In this document: positions 1 to 9,775 of the stretch, piece by piece
Position numbering within the stretch: position 1 is the first letter of the stretch
Layout of the letters: every line of letters starts with the position of its first letter
Source of the DNA: Mesorhizobium tamadayense
GTDB lineage: Bacteria > Pseudomonadota > Alphaproteobacteria > Rhizobiales > Rhizobiaceae
Length of the DNA stretch: 64,000 nt
NCBI RefSeq assembly: GCF_003863365.1
Contig: NZ_RQXT01000001.1
Location: 186,001-250,000 of the forward strand
Reading direction: 5' to 3'
Made by a program: the position numbers and the translations under genes
Notes under the pieces: model-generated
Told to the model about the DNA's origin: nothing
Seen by the model: the letters and a program-made list of their open reading frames with translations, nothing else
Database searches by the model: none

Positions 1-72
1 TCGCGCGAAGCGGTTGTAGCAGGTGGTGCGGGGCCGTTTATCGTTCACGACCTGACATTCAGAGTTCTTTGG

Positions 73-121
73 TTTACGCAATTCCGCACGGGTTCGCCGC
101 ACACTCTTTTGAATTGCCCTA
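73..121. repeat. Dispersed palindromic repeat, degenerate copy
   Basis: Same family as the copies at 25914-25968 and 47522-47574: it opens with TTTACGCAATTCCG and closes with GAATTGCCCTA. The final CTA, read on the minus strand, is the TAG stop of the DUF459 gene. Bases 1-72 hold no gene I can support. Confidence 0.6.
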
Positions 122-1339
122 AGGAGTGATCGCCGTGGTCGTGTCCGGCCCGGAGGCGGCCGCGGCGGCCGGTTTCGGCGGCCAGGAAAAATCGTCGGCC
201 CGTCCGGGCGAGGCGGCCGGCGCCTTGCCCTCGACGGTCAGCTTTTCGCCGGGCAGGTTCGGATCGGCCTTGGCGGGCGGCGCAGCACCCAGCAGTTCCG
301 TGCCGCCGTCGAGCGCGGGGTCGCTGAGCAGCATCGGCGCGGTGCGGTCGACGATGACAGGCGCCGCGGCAGGCTTCGGCGCCTCGACCGGAGCCCCGGC
401 CGGCGCGGAGACGGTGGTGACGCTTCCGGGCGCCGCCAGCCCAAGGATCTTCGCCAGCGGCTTTTCGGTATAGAAGGCAAGCTTGCGCTTGCCGGCCTTG
501 GTGACATTGATGCCGTCGTCGGAGCGCAGGCGCACCGGCTGGCCGTTGATGTCCGGACCGGAGGTGACGAAGGCGCCGTTCTCGTCGACGAAGCCGTCCC
601 AGACATCGACGAACTCGCCGCCATGCGTCTGTGCGGCCGAGTGATAGATGTCGTTGAAGGCCAGCATGTCCGAGGTCATCTTCGCCGCCCCGAACGCCGG
701 CATGCCGACCCACAGGAACGGCACCTTTGCATCTTGAATGGCCTTGCCCAGCGCATCGGTGCGGCGCTCGTATTCCTTGGTCCAGTTCTCGGAGCGCGGC
801 TGCTCGCGCACGTCGCCGACGCGCATCTGCTGGCGGTCGTTGGAGCCGAGCATAATCACCACCACGGACGGTTTCTCCGTCTCGATCAGCGACTTGATCT
901 CGGCCGGCCAGTTGTAGAAATCGTCACGCACGAAGCCGGACGAGCCGTTGCTGCGCGAAACGATCCTGACGGCGGGATTGTCGGCAAAGGCGGTGTCGAG
1001 ACCCTCGGCCAGCCCGCCCGCCAGGAAATCGCCGACCACCAGCACGACGTGGGCATCCGGCGTCTTCTCGACGACCGGCGTCTCCGGTTCGGCCGGCGGG
1101 CGCGGCTTGGATTTCTTCTTTGGTTTCGGCCTTGCCTTCTGGATTTCGGCGGGCAGCTCGATGCGCTCGCTGCGGCGCGGGAACAGAAGATCGCGCAGCG
1201 ACCAGCCGCGACTTTCCTCTTCCTGCGCGAAAGCCGGCGCATGGAACGCGCCGGAGCCGGCGACGGCAAGCACGGCGATGGCCAGAACGAGGATCGGCAG
1301 GCGGCGAACGATCAGCCGGATACGCGCAACCGTAACCAA
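119..1339 (-). CDS. DUF459 SGNH-like periplasmic protein
   Basis: A 406-residue protein with an N-terminal signal or membrane segment (residues 11-38), a Lys/Pro-rich linker (67-90) and an SGNH-hydrolase fold of the DUF459 type. Block III (GSND, 165-168) is clear. Block I reads GDFLAGGL at 103, with Phe where the nucleophile Ser of GDS would be, and block V reads DGIN at 275-278, where DxxH is expected. It may therefore be a non-catalytic member. The C-terminal 90 residues are Ala/Pro-rich. The start is a TTG behind GGAGAGG. The MltB-type transglycosylase lies just upstream on the same strand, suggesting a cell-wall role (inference). Confidence 0.8.
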   Translation of the reverse strand: MVTVARIRLIVRRLPILVLAIAVLAVAGSGAFHAPAFAQEEESRGWSLRDLLFPRRSERIELPAEIQKARPKPKKKSKPRPPAEPETPVVEKTPDAHVVLVVGDFLAGGLAEGLDTAFADNPAVRIVSRSNGSSGFVRDDFYNWPAEIKSLIETEKPSVVVIMLGSNDRQQMRVGDVREQPRSENWTKEYERRTDALGKAIQDAKVPFLWVGMPAFGAAKMTSDMLAFNDIYHSAAQTHGGEFVDVWDGFVDENGAFVTSGPDINGQPVRLRSDDGINVTKAGKRKLAFYTEKPLAKILGLAAPGSVTTVSAPAGAPVEAPKPAAAPVIVDRTAPMLLSDPALDGGTELLGAAPPAKADPNLPGEKLTVEGKAPAASPGRADDFSWPPKPAAAAASGPDTTTAITP

Positions 1340-1398
1340 TCACCTCTCCATCCTTTGGCGCATGACGCGGGGAAATCATGCGCGAGCCGAAGCGCTAC

Positions 1399-1427
1399 AG
1401 CATCCTTTCCGTCTTTGAAAGGATGCT
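1399..1427. repeat. Hairpin between DUF459 and transglycosylase genes
   Basis: An 11-bp inverted repeat (AGCATCCTTTC and its complement) with a 7-nt loop, lying between two minus-strand genes. It resembles the dispersed palindromes elsewhere in the window. There is no T-run, so a terminator role is possible but not shown. Confidence 0.6.
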
Positions 1428-1444
1428 TCACGCCACCGACGGCT

Positions 1445-2665
1445 CTATTGCTTCCGGAGCCATTTCAGCACTTCCAGGCTCGGATAGCCATCCTGGGTCA
1501 AGCCGACCTTCGCCTGGTAAGCCATGATGGCGGCCTTCGAGCCTTCGCCGATCTTGCCGTCGAACTTGCCGTCATAATAGCCGTGCTCGGAAAGTCGCTT
1601 CTGCAGTTCCTGCCGTTCCTCGAAGCTGAGCTTGGTGAAAGGCCGCTGCCAGTCCTGCACGAGGCCGGTGCCGCCGGCGATCTCGTCGGCAAGCAAGCCG
1701 ACGGCTAAAGCGTATTTGTCGGCGTTGTTGTAGGCCTTGATGACCGAGAAATTCCTGACCATCAGGAAGGCCGGGCCGCCCCTGCCGTCCGGCACCTTCA
1801 ACGTCGCCTTGTCGGCCAGGTTCCTGAATGGCTTGCCATTGGCCCTGGCGACGCCGAGTGCCTGCCATTGCGCCAGCGTCTTCGATCCGGCGGGCAGCTT
1901 GCCCGACGGCAAGGTCACTTCGTAGCCCCAGGTCTTGCCGGCCTGCCAGCCGTTCTTCCTGAGCAGGTTGGCGGAGGTCGCCAATGCGTCGGGGATCGAA
2001 TTCCAGATGTCGCGCCGGCCGTTGCCGTCCATGTCGACGGCGTAGCGCTGGTAGCTGGTCGGGATGAACTGCGTCTGGCCCATCGCGCCGGCCCAGGAGC
2101 CCATGAGATGGCCTTCGTCGATGTCGCCGGTCTGCAGGATCTTCAGCGCGGCGATCAATTGGGTGCGGGCATATTTCGAGCGCTTCGGGTCGCCATAGGC
2201 AAGGGTTGCCAACGAACGGATGACATTGCGCATGATGTCGTCGCGCTTGAGGATCTCGCCATAGTTCGATTCCATCGACCAGATGGCGAGAAGGATGTTG
2301 CGATCGACACCGAACCGCGCCTCGATCCGGTCCAGCCACGGCTTCCATTTGCGCGCCATCACCCGGCCGTTGGCCACCGACTGGTCATGCACGCGGTTGT
2401 CGAAATAATCCCAGGCGGGAGCGGTGAATTCCGGCTGGGTGCGCGCCTTTTCCAGCACGACCGGGTCGGGCTCGATGCTTCTCATGGCCTGGTCGTAGAC
2501 GGCGCCGGAAACGCCGCCCTGCACGGCGGTGGCTCGGAAGCCCGCGACCCACTGGCGGAACCCCGCATCGGCGAAAGCGGGTCCGGCGGGCATCAGCAAG
2601 GCGAGCGCGAGGCCGGCGGCCGTCACCAATGCCGTCAGGCGCCTTGCGGTGTTGCGAACGGACAT
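1445..2665 (-). CDS. MltB-type lytic murein transglycosylase
   Basis: A 406-residue exported enzyme that cleaves the MurNAc-GlcNAc bond of peptidoglycan, giving 1,6-anhydro products. It has a signal peptide (residues 1-32), an SLT_2/MltB catalytic domain (about 35-330) with the catalytic Glu in WSMESNYGE (E132) and the GQTQFIPTSY motif, and a C-terminal peptidoglycan-binding domain (about 345-405). The ATG follows GGAGG. No lipobox is visible, so it is probably soluble or periplasmic rather than a lipoprotein. It is divergent from galU. Confidence 0.9.
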   Translation of the reverse strand: MSVRNTARRLTALVTAAGLALALLMPAGPAFADAGFRQWVAGFRATAVQGGVSGAVYDQAMRSIEPDPVVLEKARTQPEFTAPAWDYFDNRVHDQSVANGRVMARKWKPWLDRIEARFGVDRNILLAIWSMESNYGEILKRDDIMRNVIRSLATLAYGDPKRSKYARTQLIAALKILQTGDIDEGHLMGSWAGAMGQTQFIPTSYQRYAVDMDGNGRRDIWNSIPDALATSANLLRKNGWQAGKTWGYEVTLPSGKLPAGSKTLAQWQALGVARANGKPFRNLADKATLKVPDGRGGPAFLMVRNFSVIKAYNNADKYALAVGLLADEIAGGTGLVQDWQRPFTKLSFEERQELQKRLSEHGYYDGKFDGKIGEGSKAAIMAYQAKVGLTQDGYPSLEVLKWLRKQ

Positions 2666-2890
2666 CTTTTTCCTCCTTCGGCAAATCAGGAAGGATCATT
2701 CAACGCCGAACCGGGTTAGTATTTAGTTTACCATAGGGGTCGGCGGGAACGAAAAGATAGGTCGCGGCTTTTAACCCTGCAGGCTCGACCCAGCCGTCCG
2801 GTAATTCAACATTCCGGCGTGAAAATGTCCGGGGGGATTGCGGAGCAGATCGCCGAGCGGATAATGGGTTCAAAACGGATGGGGTGGAGC

Positions 2891-3796
2891 ATGAAGCGAG
2901 TTCGCAAGGCAGTTTTCCCGGTCGCCGGCCTCGGCACGCGGTTTCTTCCGGCCACCAAGGCCATTCCGAAGGAGATGCTCACCGTCGTCGACCGGCCGGT
3001 CATCCAATATGTGGTCGATGAGGCGCGCGAGGCCGGCATCGAGCATTTCATCTTCGTCACCGGACGCAACAAGGCGGTCATCGAGGATCACTTCGACGTC
3101 CAGTTCGAGCTCTACGACACGCTTGCCCAGCGCGGCAAGGACGACCAGCTCGCCCGCCTGCAGCGGCTGCAGCCGGCTCCGGGTCAAACCAGCTTCACCC
3201 GCCAGCAGGTGCCGATGGGGCTTGGCCACGCAGTCTGGTGCGCGCGAGAGCTGGTCGGCGACGAACCGTTCGCGCTGCTTTTGCCCGACATGATCATGCA
3301 GTCGGAAAAAAGCTGCATGAAGGACATGGTCGAGCTCTATGCCGAGACCGGCAACAACATCATCGCCGTGCAGGAATGCGATCCGGCCGAGGCGCACAAA
3401 TACGGCATCGTCGGCCGTGGCGAGGACACCCATCACGGCTTCCGCATCACCGGGATGGTAGAGAAGCCGAAACTGGGCACGGCGCCATCCAACCTTTTCA
3501 TCAACGGGCGCTATATCTTGCAGCCGGAGATTTTCGGCATCCTCGAAAGCCAGGAGCGCGGCGCCGGCAACGAGATCCAGCTGACGGACGCGATGCTGAA
3601 GCTGGAGAAGCAGCAGCCCTTCTACGGCTATCATTACAGGGGACGCACCTTCGACTGCGGCTCGCCGGAAGGCTTCGTCGAAGCCAATGTCGCCTTCGCG
3701 CTCTGGCGCAACGACATGAACGAGAGCATGGCCGGCGTCATCCGAACGCTGCTCGACGAAGTGCGGCCGGCGGAGCGGCGTGAGGCCGCTTCTTAG
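2891..3796 (+). CDS. galU: UTP-glucose-1-phosphate uridylyltransferase
   Basis: Makes UDP-glucose from UTP and glucose-1-phosphate in the cytoplasm, supplying exopolysaccharide, LPS and cyclic glucan synthesis. The nucleotidyltransferase signature is intact: [19 protein letters not shown] near the N-terminus, then the sugar-binding GSPEGF near the C-terminus. The ATG at 2891 was chosen because GGTGGAG precedes it and homologues begin with [13 protein letters not shown]; upstream in-frame ATGs at 2819 and 2879 would only add unrelated residues. The length of 301 aa is normal for bacterial GalU. It converges on the beta-barrel gene, with a palindromic repeat filling the gap. Confidence 0.95.
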   Translation: MKRVRKAVFPVAGLGTRFLPATKAIPKEMLTVVDRPVIQYVVDEAREAGIEHFIFVTGRNKAVIEDHFDVQFELYDTLAQRGKDDQLARLQRLQPAPGQTSFTRQQVPMGLGHAVWCARELVGDEPFALLLPDMIMQSEKSCMKDMVELYAETGNNIIAVQECDPAEAHKYGIVGRGEDTHHGFRITGMVEKPKLGTAPSNLFINGRYILQPEIFGILESQERGAGNEIQLTDAMLKLEKQQPFYGYHYRGRTFDCGSPEGFVEANVAFALWRNDMNESMAGVIRTLLDEVRPAERREAAS

Positions 3797-3806
3797 GCCA
3801 CAGCGC

Positions 3807-3866
3807 CTTCGTCATCCTCGGGTCTGCGCGTCAGCTTCGCTGCCGCTACGCCCCAGGATGACGAAG
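3807..3866. repeat. Palindromic extragenic repeat between convergent genes
   Basis: Outer arms CTTCGTCATCCT and AGGATGACGAAG are perfect 12-bp complements around a GC-rich centre. The element lies between the galU stop (3796) and the stop of the opposing barrel gene (3869), so it may act as a bidirectional terminator. Confidence 0.75.
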
Positions 3867-3868
3867 TG

Positions 3869-5653
3869 TCAGCGCTGCACCTTCAGCCCCAAATAGACGC
3901 TGTTGGCGACATAGTCGCGGCCCGCCAGGTTGCTGGTCAGCTTCTCCGTCCTCACCCGTGTGGTCAGACCGGCATAGCGGTTCAGCCACCATGTCAGCCC
4001 GGCTTCTGCGCTCAGGATCAGATCATGGCCCTCGGAGCCGGTATAATCGCGCCAATCGAGGCCAAGCGCCGAATTCGCCGTCAGGTTGGCGCGGACCTGC
4101 CGCTCGCCGGTGAGCCGACCCGAGTAGAGGACATCGCCGCTCTCGTTGGCCGTGGTCGTGCTCTCGATCGTGGTCCTTGCGGTGAGGCCGACAATCGTGC
4201 CGCGTTCGGGCGACCATTTGAGGTCGGCGTTGACGTATGGCCCGGCATTGGCCGGCAGTCGGTCGTCGTCGATTGCTTCGCGCAGCCATCCGACGGAAAA
4301 TTCGCCGGAGAGCTTGTCGTCCATGTCGAGCTCGAGGCCGGCGCGGGCGCCGAGCCGCGTAGAGGAGCGCTCGAAACCGTTGCTGTCGAGGCGCAGATCG
4401 TAGATCCGCCGGCCGGCTTCCACTTCGGCGAACGGCGTTATGGCCAGTGAGACCTGGTAGCCGGTGCGCAAGGTCGCGGAGTAGAGCGTGGAGTCGCGAT
4501 GCTTCTGCGACAACATGGTGCCGTCCGAGAGCTTGGCGTCGCCATAGAAATCATGCGTGACCGCGCCGGTCAGCGCGTAGCGCATCTTGCCGACATCCTT
4601 CTCGACGCCGAGGCTGCCGTTCACGGTCTGCCGCAGCGGCTGCGAGGTGACGCCGGCAATGGCATCGGGCGAGGAGGCGGATTCCGGCACGGCCTCATAG
4701 CCGAGCTTGGCGATGGCGCGCAGCTCATGATCGAGGTCGACATTGAGCTGGCCCTCGATGCGGCCCTGCGCATCGTTGATCTTCTGGCCCGAAAGCGTGT
4801 TGCGGAAGATGCCGTAGCCGTCGATGACGGCCGAATTCTCGCGCCAGTCCGAGGCGGCGGAAAAACGCAGCGCTGTTTCGGACAGCACCGCCGGCCTGCC
4901 GCCGCTGCTGCCATCGGCGTTGGATGTCGCGGTGAAACCCTGCTCTAGCGTCGGCCGGAAGACGAACGTGCCTACCTTGATGCCAGGGGCGGCGAAGGGA
5001 TCGTCCTCCGGTTTGACTTTCTGGCCGTCGATCGACCCTGTGCGCTCCGCGCTAGGATCGAGCTTCTGCCTGTCGACGCTGTCGATGGTGACCGCGCGGC
5101 GGTTGGCGCCGTCTTCATCGGTGGCCGCCGTGTCGGCCTGATCGCCGGTGGCGGCTGTCTTGGCCGTGCTGTCGGTGGCCTGGCCTGGCTTCTTCTTGGC
5201 CTTTTTCTTGTCAGTCGCCTTGGTGTCGCTTTTCGCGTTGGCATCGGCCGCGCGTTGCCTGGCGGTCGAAGGCCGACGTGGCTTAGCCGCGGTCTGGTTG
5301 TCGGCGAAGGGGTCGTCGGTCGCTTGCGGCTCGTCGAAGATGCTCGCCGTCGCACCTTCGTCGTCGGGCACCGCGCCTGGGCTCGCCGGCTCATAAGGGT
5401 TTGCGAGCGTCTGGTCCTCGGCCGCCTGAGTCGCCGGAGCTGCCCGATCCTGCGATCCTTGCGCCCGCAATTGCCTCGCCTTGCGCTGCTGGTCGGTCAG
5501 GATAGCCGATTCGGAGACCTCGCCGCGCAGCTCGGTTTCCTGCGCGAGCACCGGCGCCGGGCGCAGCAAGGCGAGAACACTTGCCGTCAGCAAAAACGCT
5601 GCAACGGCAATGCCCTTCGGACCCGTTTTCGTAACTGGCTCGCCCCCGGACAT
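3869..5653 (-). CDS. Outer-membrane beta-barrel protein with disordered N-terminal half
   Basis: A 594-residue protein with a signal peptide ending near VLAQ. Next comes a low-complexity stretch of about 170 residues rich in Ala, Thr, Asp and Lys, then a C-terminal region of about 370 residues with alternating polar and hydrophobic strands ending LGLKVQR, typical of the outer membrane beta-barrel family (DUF560/BBP2-like) in rhizobia. The substrate is unknown. The ATG at 5653 is preferred over GTG codons three residues upstream; neither has a strong ribosome-binding site. It is divergent from the isomerase gene. Confidence 0.75.
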   Translation of the reverse strand: MSGGEPVTKTGPKGIAVAAFLLTASVLALLRPAPVLAQETELRGEVSESAILTDQQRKARQLRAQGSQDRAAPATQAAEDQTLANPYEPASPGAVPDDEGATASIFDEPQATDDPFADNQTAAKPRRPSTARQRAADANAKSDTKATDKKKAKKKPGQATDSTAKTAATGDQADTAATDEDGANRRAVTIDSVDRQKLDPSAERTGSIDGQKVKPEDDPFAAPGIKVGTFVFRPTLEQGFTATSNADGSSGGRPAVLSETALRFSAASDWRENSAVIDGYGIFRNTLSGQKINDAQGRIEGQLNVDLDHELRAIAKLGYEAVPESASSPDAIAGVTSQPLRQTVNGSLGVEKDVGKMRYALTGAVTHDFYGDAKLSDGTMLSQKHRDSTLYSATLRTGYQVSLAITPFAEVEAGRRIYDLRLDSNGFERSSTRLGARAGLELDMDDKLSGEFSVGWLREAIDDDRLPANAGPYVNADLKWSPERGTIVGLTARTTIESTTTANESGDVLYSGRLTGERQVRANLTANSALGLDWRDYTGSEGHDLILSAEAGLTWWLNRYAGLTTRVRTEKLTSNLAGRDYVANSVYLGLKVQR

Positions 5654-5792
5654 CGTCACCACTGCTCGCGCGGCGCAGGCGCGCCATACTTACCGGACCG
5701 TAAATTGGGATGGTTAACGAAGGGTTGAGGCGGGCCGTTTCCGCAACCCACGACAAGCGTGAAACGGCAATTCCGTTGGACAGGCGGGCGAC

Positions 5793-6815
5793 ATGGCGCT
5801 AATGGCATCTGCCATGCATGCGGGGTCCCCAGAAAGAAAGCAGCCGGACAGGCAGGCTGCGATCGAATCGGCGCTGAGAACCGTGGCGACGGAGCAGACC
5901 GGCGTCGCGGCGCTTGCCACTGCGCTCGACAACGGCTTGGCCGAGCCGTTCGCGAGCGCCATCGATCTCATCGCGCGGATCGATGGCCGTGTCATCGTCA
6001 CCGGTGTCGGCAAGAGCGGCCATATCGGGGGCAAGATCGCGGCGACGCTCGCCTCGACCGGCACGCCCGCCTTCTTCGTCCATCCTGCAGAGGCCAATCA
6101 TGGCGATCTCGGCATGATCGCCAGGAATGACGCCATCATCGCCATGTCATGGTCGGGCGAGAGCAAGGAGCTGATGGGGATCGTCGCATATTCCAGGCGC
6201 TTTTCTATCCCGCTGATCGCCATCACCTCCGGCGAGAATTCAGCGCTGGCGCGCGCCGCCGATGTTGTGCTGCTCCTGCCGGCCGTGCCGGAGGCCTGTC
6301 CGCACGGGCTGGCGCCGACGACATCGGCGCTGCTGCAACTGGTCATGGGTGATGCGCTGGCGATCGCGCTGCTCGAGGCGCGCGGCTTCACGCCCGACCA
6401 TTTCCGCACCTTCCATCCCGGTGGCCAGCTTGGCGCCAACCTGACGCAGCTGCGCGAGATCATGCATGTCGGCGAGCGGCTGCCGCTGGTGCCGTCGGGC
6501 ACCGGTATGCGCGAAGCGATCGCCGAGCTGTCGCGCAAAGGCTTCGGCTGCGTGGCGATCACCGGCGCCGACGGCGCGCTGATCGGCATCATCACCGACG
6601 GCGACATCCGCCGCCATATCGGCAGCGATCTCCTGTCGATGAGCGTCGATCAGGTGATGACGAGGAAGCCGAAGACGGCGGCCCCCGACACGCTGGTGGC
6701 GACGGCGCTGCAGACGATCAACGCCTCCGCCATCACCAGCCTGATGGTGGTGGAAGGCGGACGCCCTGTTGGGCTCGTGCATCTGCATGACCTGCTGCGC
6801 ATCGGCGCCGCCTAA
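5793..6815 (+). CDS. Arabinose-5-phosphate isomerase (KpsF/GutQ family)
   Basis: Converts ribulose-5-phosphate to arabinose-5-phosphate, the first step to Kdo for lipopolysaccharide or capsule. The 340-residue protein has an SIS domain (about 55-190; motifs VTGVGKSGHIGGKIAATL and SWSGESKE) followed by a CBS pair (about 215-335). This is the usual KdsD/KpsF layout and length. The single gene near other envelope genes suggests the housekeeping KdsD role rather than capsule, but the sequence cannot decide. Confidence 0.9.
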   Translation: MALMASAMHAGSPERKQPDRQAAIESALRTVATEQTGVAALATALDNGLAEPFASAIDLIARIDGRVIVTGVGKSGHIGGKIAATLASTGTPAFFVHPAEANHGDLGMIARNDAIIAMSWSGESKELMGIVAYSRRFSIPLIAITSGENSALARAADVVLLLPAVPEACPHGLAPTTSALLQLVMGDALAIALLEARGFTPDHFRTFHPGGQLGANLTQLREIMHVGERLPLVPSGTGMREAIAELSRKGFGCVAITGADGALIGIITDGDIRRHIGSDLLSMSVDQVMTRKPKTAAPDTLVATALQTINASAITSLMVVEGGRPVGLVHLHDLLRIGAA

Positions 6816-6879
6816 GATGCGTTGGTCAGGTGAGGCCGGCCTGACCTGAATCTTTAGCGCATCCTGGAAGTTGGCGTAC

Positions 6880-7344
6880 TCAGATGGCTTCGACCGTCAA
6901 TTCCAGATCGGTGTCGGCGGCGCCCGTCACGCGCACCTGCGTGCCAGCCGGCAGATCCGGGCCCGAGACACGCCACAGCGTGTCGCCGAGCTTGATGCGG
7001 CCGCGGCCGTCCTTGATCGGCTCGGCAAGCGTGGCCATCTTGCCAACCATCTGCGCGCCACGGCGGTTCAGCAGCGGCTGATCGGTCGGATCATGGCGCC
7101 CGCCAACCAGCTTCTTGCCGACATAGGCCGAAACCAGTGAAAGCGCGAGGAAGGCGAGCACCTGGACTTGCCAGGTCCAGAAGCTCGCGTCCCAGATCAG
7201 CAGCGAGATCGCGCCGATGAGCAGCGCTGCGATGCCGATCCACAGCATGAAAATGCCGGGAGCGATAACTTCCATCACCAGCAGGACGAAGCCGAGAACC
7301 ATCCAGTTCCAGGGGCCAAGTTCTAACACAATGCGGTCGAGCAT
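6880..7344 (-). CDS. NfeD-like membrane protein, short form
   Basis: A 154-residue protein with two or three N-terminal membrane segments (about 13-80, including MEVIAPGIFMLWIGIAALL) and a C-terminal OB-fold NfeD domain (about 90-150). It lacks the ClpP-like protease domain of long NfeD proteins. It follows the SPFH gene by 20 nt on the same strand, the standard pairing in which NfeD and the SPFH protein form a membrane microdomain assembly. The ribosome-binding site AGGAGG is strong. Confidence 0.9.
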   Translation of the reverse strand: MLDRIVLELGPWNWMVLGFVLLVMEVIAPGIFMLWIGIAALLIGAISLLIWDASFWTWQVQVLAFLALSLVSAYVGKKLVGGRHDPTDQPLLNRRGAQMVGKMATLAEPIKDGRGRIKLGDTLWRVSGPDLPAGTQVRVTGAADTDLELTVEAI

Positions 7345-7364
7345 GAGAGTAGCCTCCTATGACC

Positions 7365-8315
7365 TCAGCTCTCGCTCGGGCGAACCACGGGCGGGCGGCC
7401 GGCCTGCCGTTGCGCGCCGTTGCTACCTTCGCTCCTGAACACTTCCTTGGCTATCTCGCCAATGCCGCCAAGCGTGCCGATCAACGAAGAAGCCTCAAGC
7501 GGCATCAGCACGACTTTACTGTTGGCGGCCGAGCCGATCTTGGTCAGCGCTTCCGTGTATTTCTGCGCGACGAAGTAGTTGAGAGCCTGCACGTCGCCTT
7601 TGGAGATGGCTTCGGACACGACTTGCGTTGCGCGGGCTTCAGCTTCAGCCGAGCGTTCGCGGGCCTCCGCGTCCCGGAACGCGGCTTCCTTGCGACCCTC
7701 AGCCTCCAGGATTTGCGACTGCTTGAGACCTTCGGCGGCGAGGATCTGCGCGCGCTTGTTTCGTTCGGCCGTCATCTGCCGTCCCATCGACTCGATGAGG
7801 TTGGCCGGCGGATTGATGTCCTTGATCTCGACGCGGGTGATCTTGATGCCCCAAGGGTGCGCGGCTTCATCGACAACGCGCAGCAGGCGCTCGTTGATGG
7901 CGTCGCGGTTCGACAAAAGCTCGTCGAGGTCCATCGAACCCATGACCGTGCGGATGTTGGTCATGGTCAGGTTGAGGATGGCGTTTTGCAGGCCGGAGAC
8001 CTGGTAGGCTGCCTGCGCCGCGTTGAGAATCTGGAAGAAGGCTATGCCGTCGACACCGACTATGGCGTTGTCCCGGGTGATGATCTCCTGGCTCGGGACG
8101 TCGAGCACCTGTTCCATCATGTTCATCTTGGCGCCAATGCGGTCGATAAAGGGCACGATGAGATTGAGGCCCGGGCTCAATGTCTTGGTATAACGGCCGA
8201 AACGCTCAACCGTATAATTATAGCCTTGCGGGATTGTCCGGATTCCTTTGAAAAGCACCAACACGACAAGCGCGACAAGAACAATGATGGCGATATCGAA
8301 ACCGCTGAACCCCAT
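7365..8315 (-). CDS. qmcA: SPFH/Band 7 (stomatin-like) membrane protein
   Basis: A 316-residue protein with one N-terminal membrane anchor (residues 5-22), an SPFH/PHB domain (about 25-190) and an Ala/Glu-rich helical region ([12 protein letters not shown], about 205-265) that oligomerises in the family. It matches QmcA/slipin proteins, which organise membrane microdomains and interact with FtsH-type proteolysis. It forms a two-gene operon with nfeD. Confidence 0.88.
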   Translation of the reverse strand: MGFSGFDIAIIVLVALVVLVLFKGIRTIPQGYNYTVERFGRYTKTLSPGLNLIVPFIDRIGAKMNMMEQVLDVPSQEIITRDNAIVGVDGIAFFQILNAAQAAYQVSGLQNAILNLTMTNIRTVMGSMDLDELLSNRDAINERLLRVVDEAAHPWGIKITRVEIKDINPPANLIESMGRQMTAERNKRAQILAAEGLKQSQILEAEGRKEAAFRDAEARERSAEAEARATQVVSEAISKGDVQALNYFVAQKYTEALTKIGSAANSKVVLMPLEASSLIGTLGGIGEIAKEVFRSEGSNGAQRQAGRPPVVRPSES

Positions 8316-8451
8316 TTCGTTTCTCCCTCAAAAGGCTGCGACCTCACGGAATCACTTAAGTGTGTTTCCGCAACGTTACAATCAGGTGATCATGAATATC
8401 GGTTAGCGGAGGCTTTTGCGCACCGGTTTCAACGCCTGTCGGTGAAGCCCG

Positions 8452-9516
8452 TCACACCCAGCCGGAAAGCTCGCGCCGCACCAGCGCCTCGATCACCGCC
8501 ATGCCCTCGGCGCTGTCGTTGAGGCAGGGGATGTGGGCGAAGTCCTTGCCGCCGGCATGGTGGAACGTCTCGGCCGCTTCGCGGCCGATCTCGTCCAGCG
8601 TCTCGATGCAGTCGGCGGAAAAGCCCGGATTGACGATGGCGATCGACTTGACGCCGTCCTTGGCCAGCTTCTCGACGGTGACGTCGGTGTAAGGCTGCAG
8701 CCATTCCTGCGCGCCAAAGCGCGACTGGAAGGTGGTGATGAGCTTCTTCTCGTCCAAGCCGAGCCTTGCCCTGAGCAACCGCGTCGTCTCCAGGCAATGC
8801 GCCCGGTAGGGGTCGCCCCTGTCGGAATAAGGTTTCGGAATGCCGTGGTAGGAGGTGATGATCACTTCCGGCACGAAGTCGAGCGTCGCCAGGTGCTTCT
8901 CGATCGAACGGGCGAGCGCTTCGATATAGACCGGCTCGTCGTAATAGGACGGCACGCTGCGGATCGCCGGCGCGTGCCGGAGCCCCATCAGCGCGCGGAA
9001 CAGCTGGTCGTTGGCGGTCGCTGTCGTCGTCGCCGAATATTGCGGATAGAGGGGGAAGGAAAGAATGCGGTCGCAACCCTGCTCGACCAGCCGGCGGGCG
9101 ACGCTTTCCGTCGAAGGATTGCCGTAGCGCATCGCCCAGTCGACCACGACGTTCGGCAGGTCAGCGAGCGCACCGGCCAGCTTCTCTGCCTGGGAGCGGG
9201 TGAAGGTGCGCAGCGGCGACTCGTTCCTTTCCCGGTTCCAGATCCTGGCGTAGTTGGCGCCGGACTTTTTCGGCCGCGTGGTGAGAACCAGCCCATAGAG
9301 GATCGGATACCAGACCGCCTTGTTGAGCTCGATGACGCGCGGATCGGAGAGGAATTCCCTCAGATAACGCCACATCGGCTTGAAGTCGGTGCCGTCGGGC
9401 GTGCCGAGATTGATCAGCATGATGCCGATCTTGCCCGCCTTCACCGGCGCGGCGTCCGCCTGCGCCGGACCGGCGGTCCTGGCGGCTTTCGCATCGGCGG
9501 GGTTGGCAAGTGTCAT
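8452..9516 (-). CDS. hemH: Ferrochelatase
   Basis: Inserts Fe2+ into protoporphyrin IX, the last step of haem synthesis. The 354-residue protein carries the family signatures LINLGTP, SFPLYPQYSATTT and the active-site His in SYHGIPKPYSDRGDPY, plus the conserved NPGFSADCIETLDEI segment. The ATG at 9516 was chosen for a GGAG eight nucleotides upstream; an in-frame ATG seven codons earlier lacks one. The N-terminal extension of about 25 residues is Ala-rich. No Irr- or Fur-type operator was identified by eye. Confidence 0.95.
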   Translation of the reverse strand: MTLANPADAKAARTAGPAQADAAPVKAGKIGIMLINLGTPDGTDFKPMWRYLREFLSDPRVIELNKAVWYPILYGLVLTTRPKKSGANYARIWNRERNESPLRTFTRSQAEKLAGALADLPNVVVDWAMRYGNPSTESVARRLVEQGCDRILSFPLYPQYSATTTATANDQLFRALMGLRHAPAIRSVPSYYDEPVYIEALARSIEKHLATLDFVPEVIITSYHGIPKPYSDRGDPYRAHCLETTRLLRARLGLDEKKLITTFQSRFGAQEWLQPYTDVTVEKLAKDGVKSIAIVNPGFSADCIETLDEIGREAAETFHHAGGKDFAHIPCLNDSAEGMAVIEALVRRELSGWV

Positions 9517-9657
9517 TACTGTCTCCGGGCACCGCACAGGCGGCGACGCCGCGAAACTAGCGATGCCCCGCCGGTTTGCAATGCTGCGTCTGGCCGCACC
9601 GTGGAGCGAGATGCCTCTTCATTTGAATTGCCATCTCGCTCTACGATTCTGTTTTTA

Positions 9658-9702
9658 AGCATGATCCTCTCCGAAAAGTCTGCAACTTTTCGGGATCATG
9701 CT
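9658..9702. repeat. Dispersed palindrome, AGCATGATCC type
   Basis: Arms AGCATGATCC...CCGAAAAGT and ACTTTTCGG..GATCATGCT pair with a three-base bulge. Bases 9620-9657 upstream look like a decayed neighbouring repeat unit. This is a common repeat form in Mesorhizobium-like genomes (recollection, not searched). Confidence 0.75.
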
Positions 9703-9729
9703 CTATCCCGTTCCAGTCCGAGAACGGAA

Positions 9730-9755
9730 CACCCGCCCGGTTTCCCGGACGGGTG
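9730..9755 (-). terminator. Terminator-like hairpin after the 5'-nucleotidase gene
   Basis: CACCCG pairs with CGGGTG, and after one mismatch four more GC pairs close on a 4-nt loop. It lies 20 nt beyond the stop of the 5'-nucleotidase gene. No U-tract follows on the minus strand, so this is a weak call. Confidence 0.4.
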
Positions 9756-9775
9756 CCAAGACTTCCCGGGAAGGT

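Noticed and set aside
5714..5728. TTAA-N7-TTGA, one mismatch from a CtrA site, between the barrel and isomerase genes
   Set aside because: A single near-match in an AT-richer stretch is expected by chance, and neither neighbour is a typical CtrA target.
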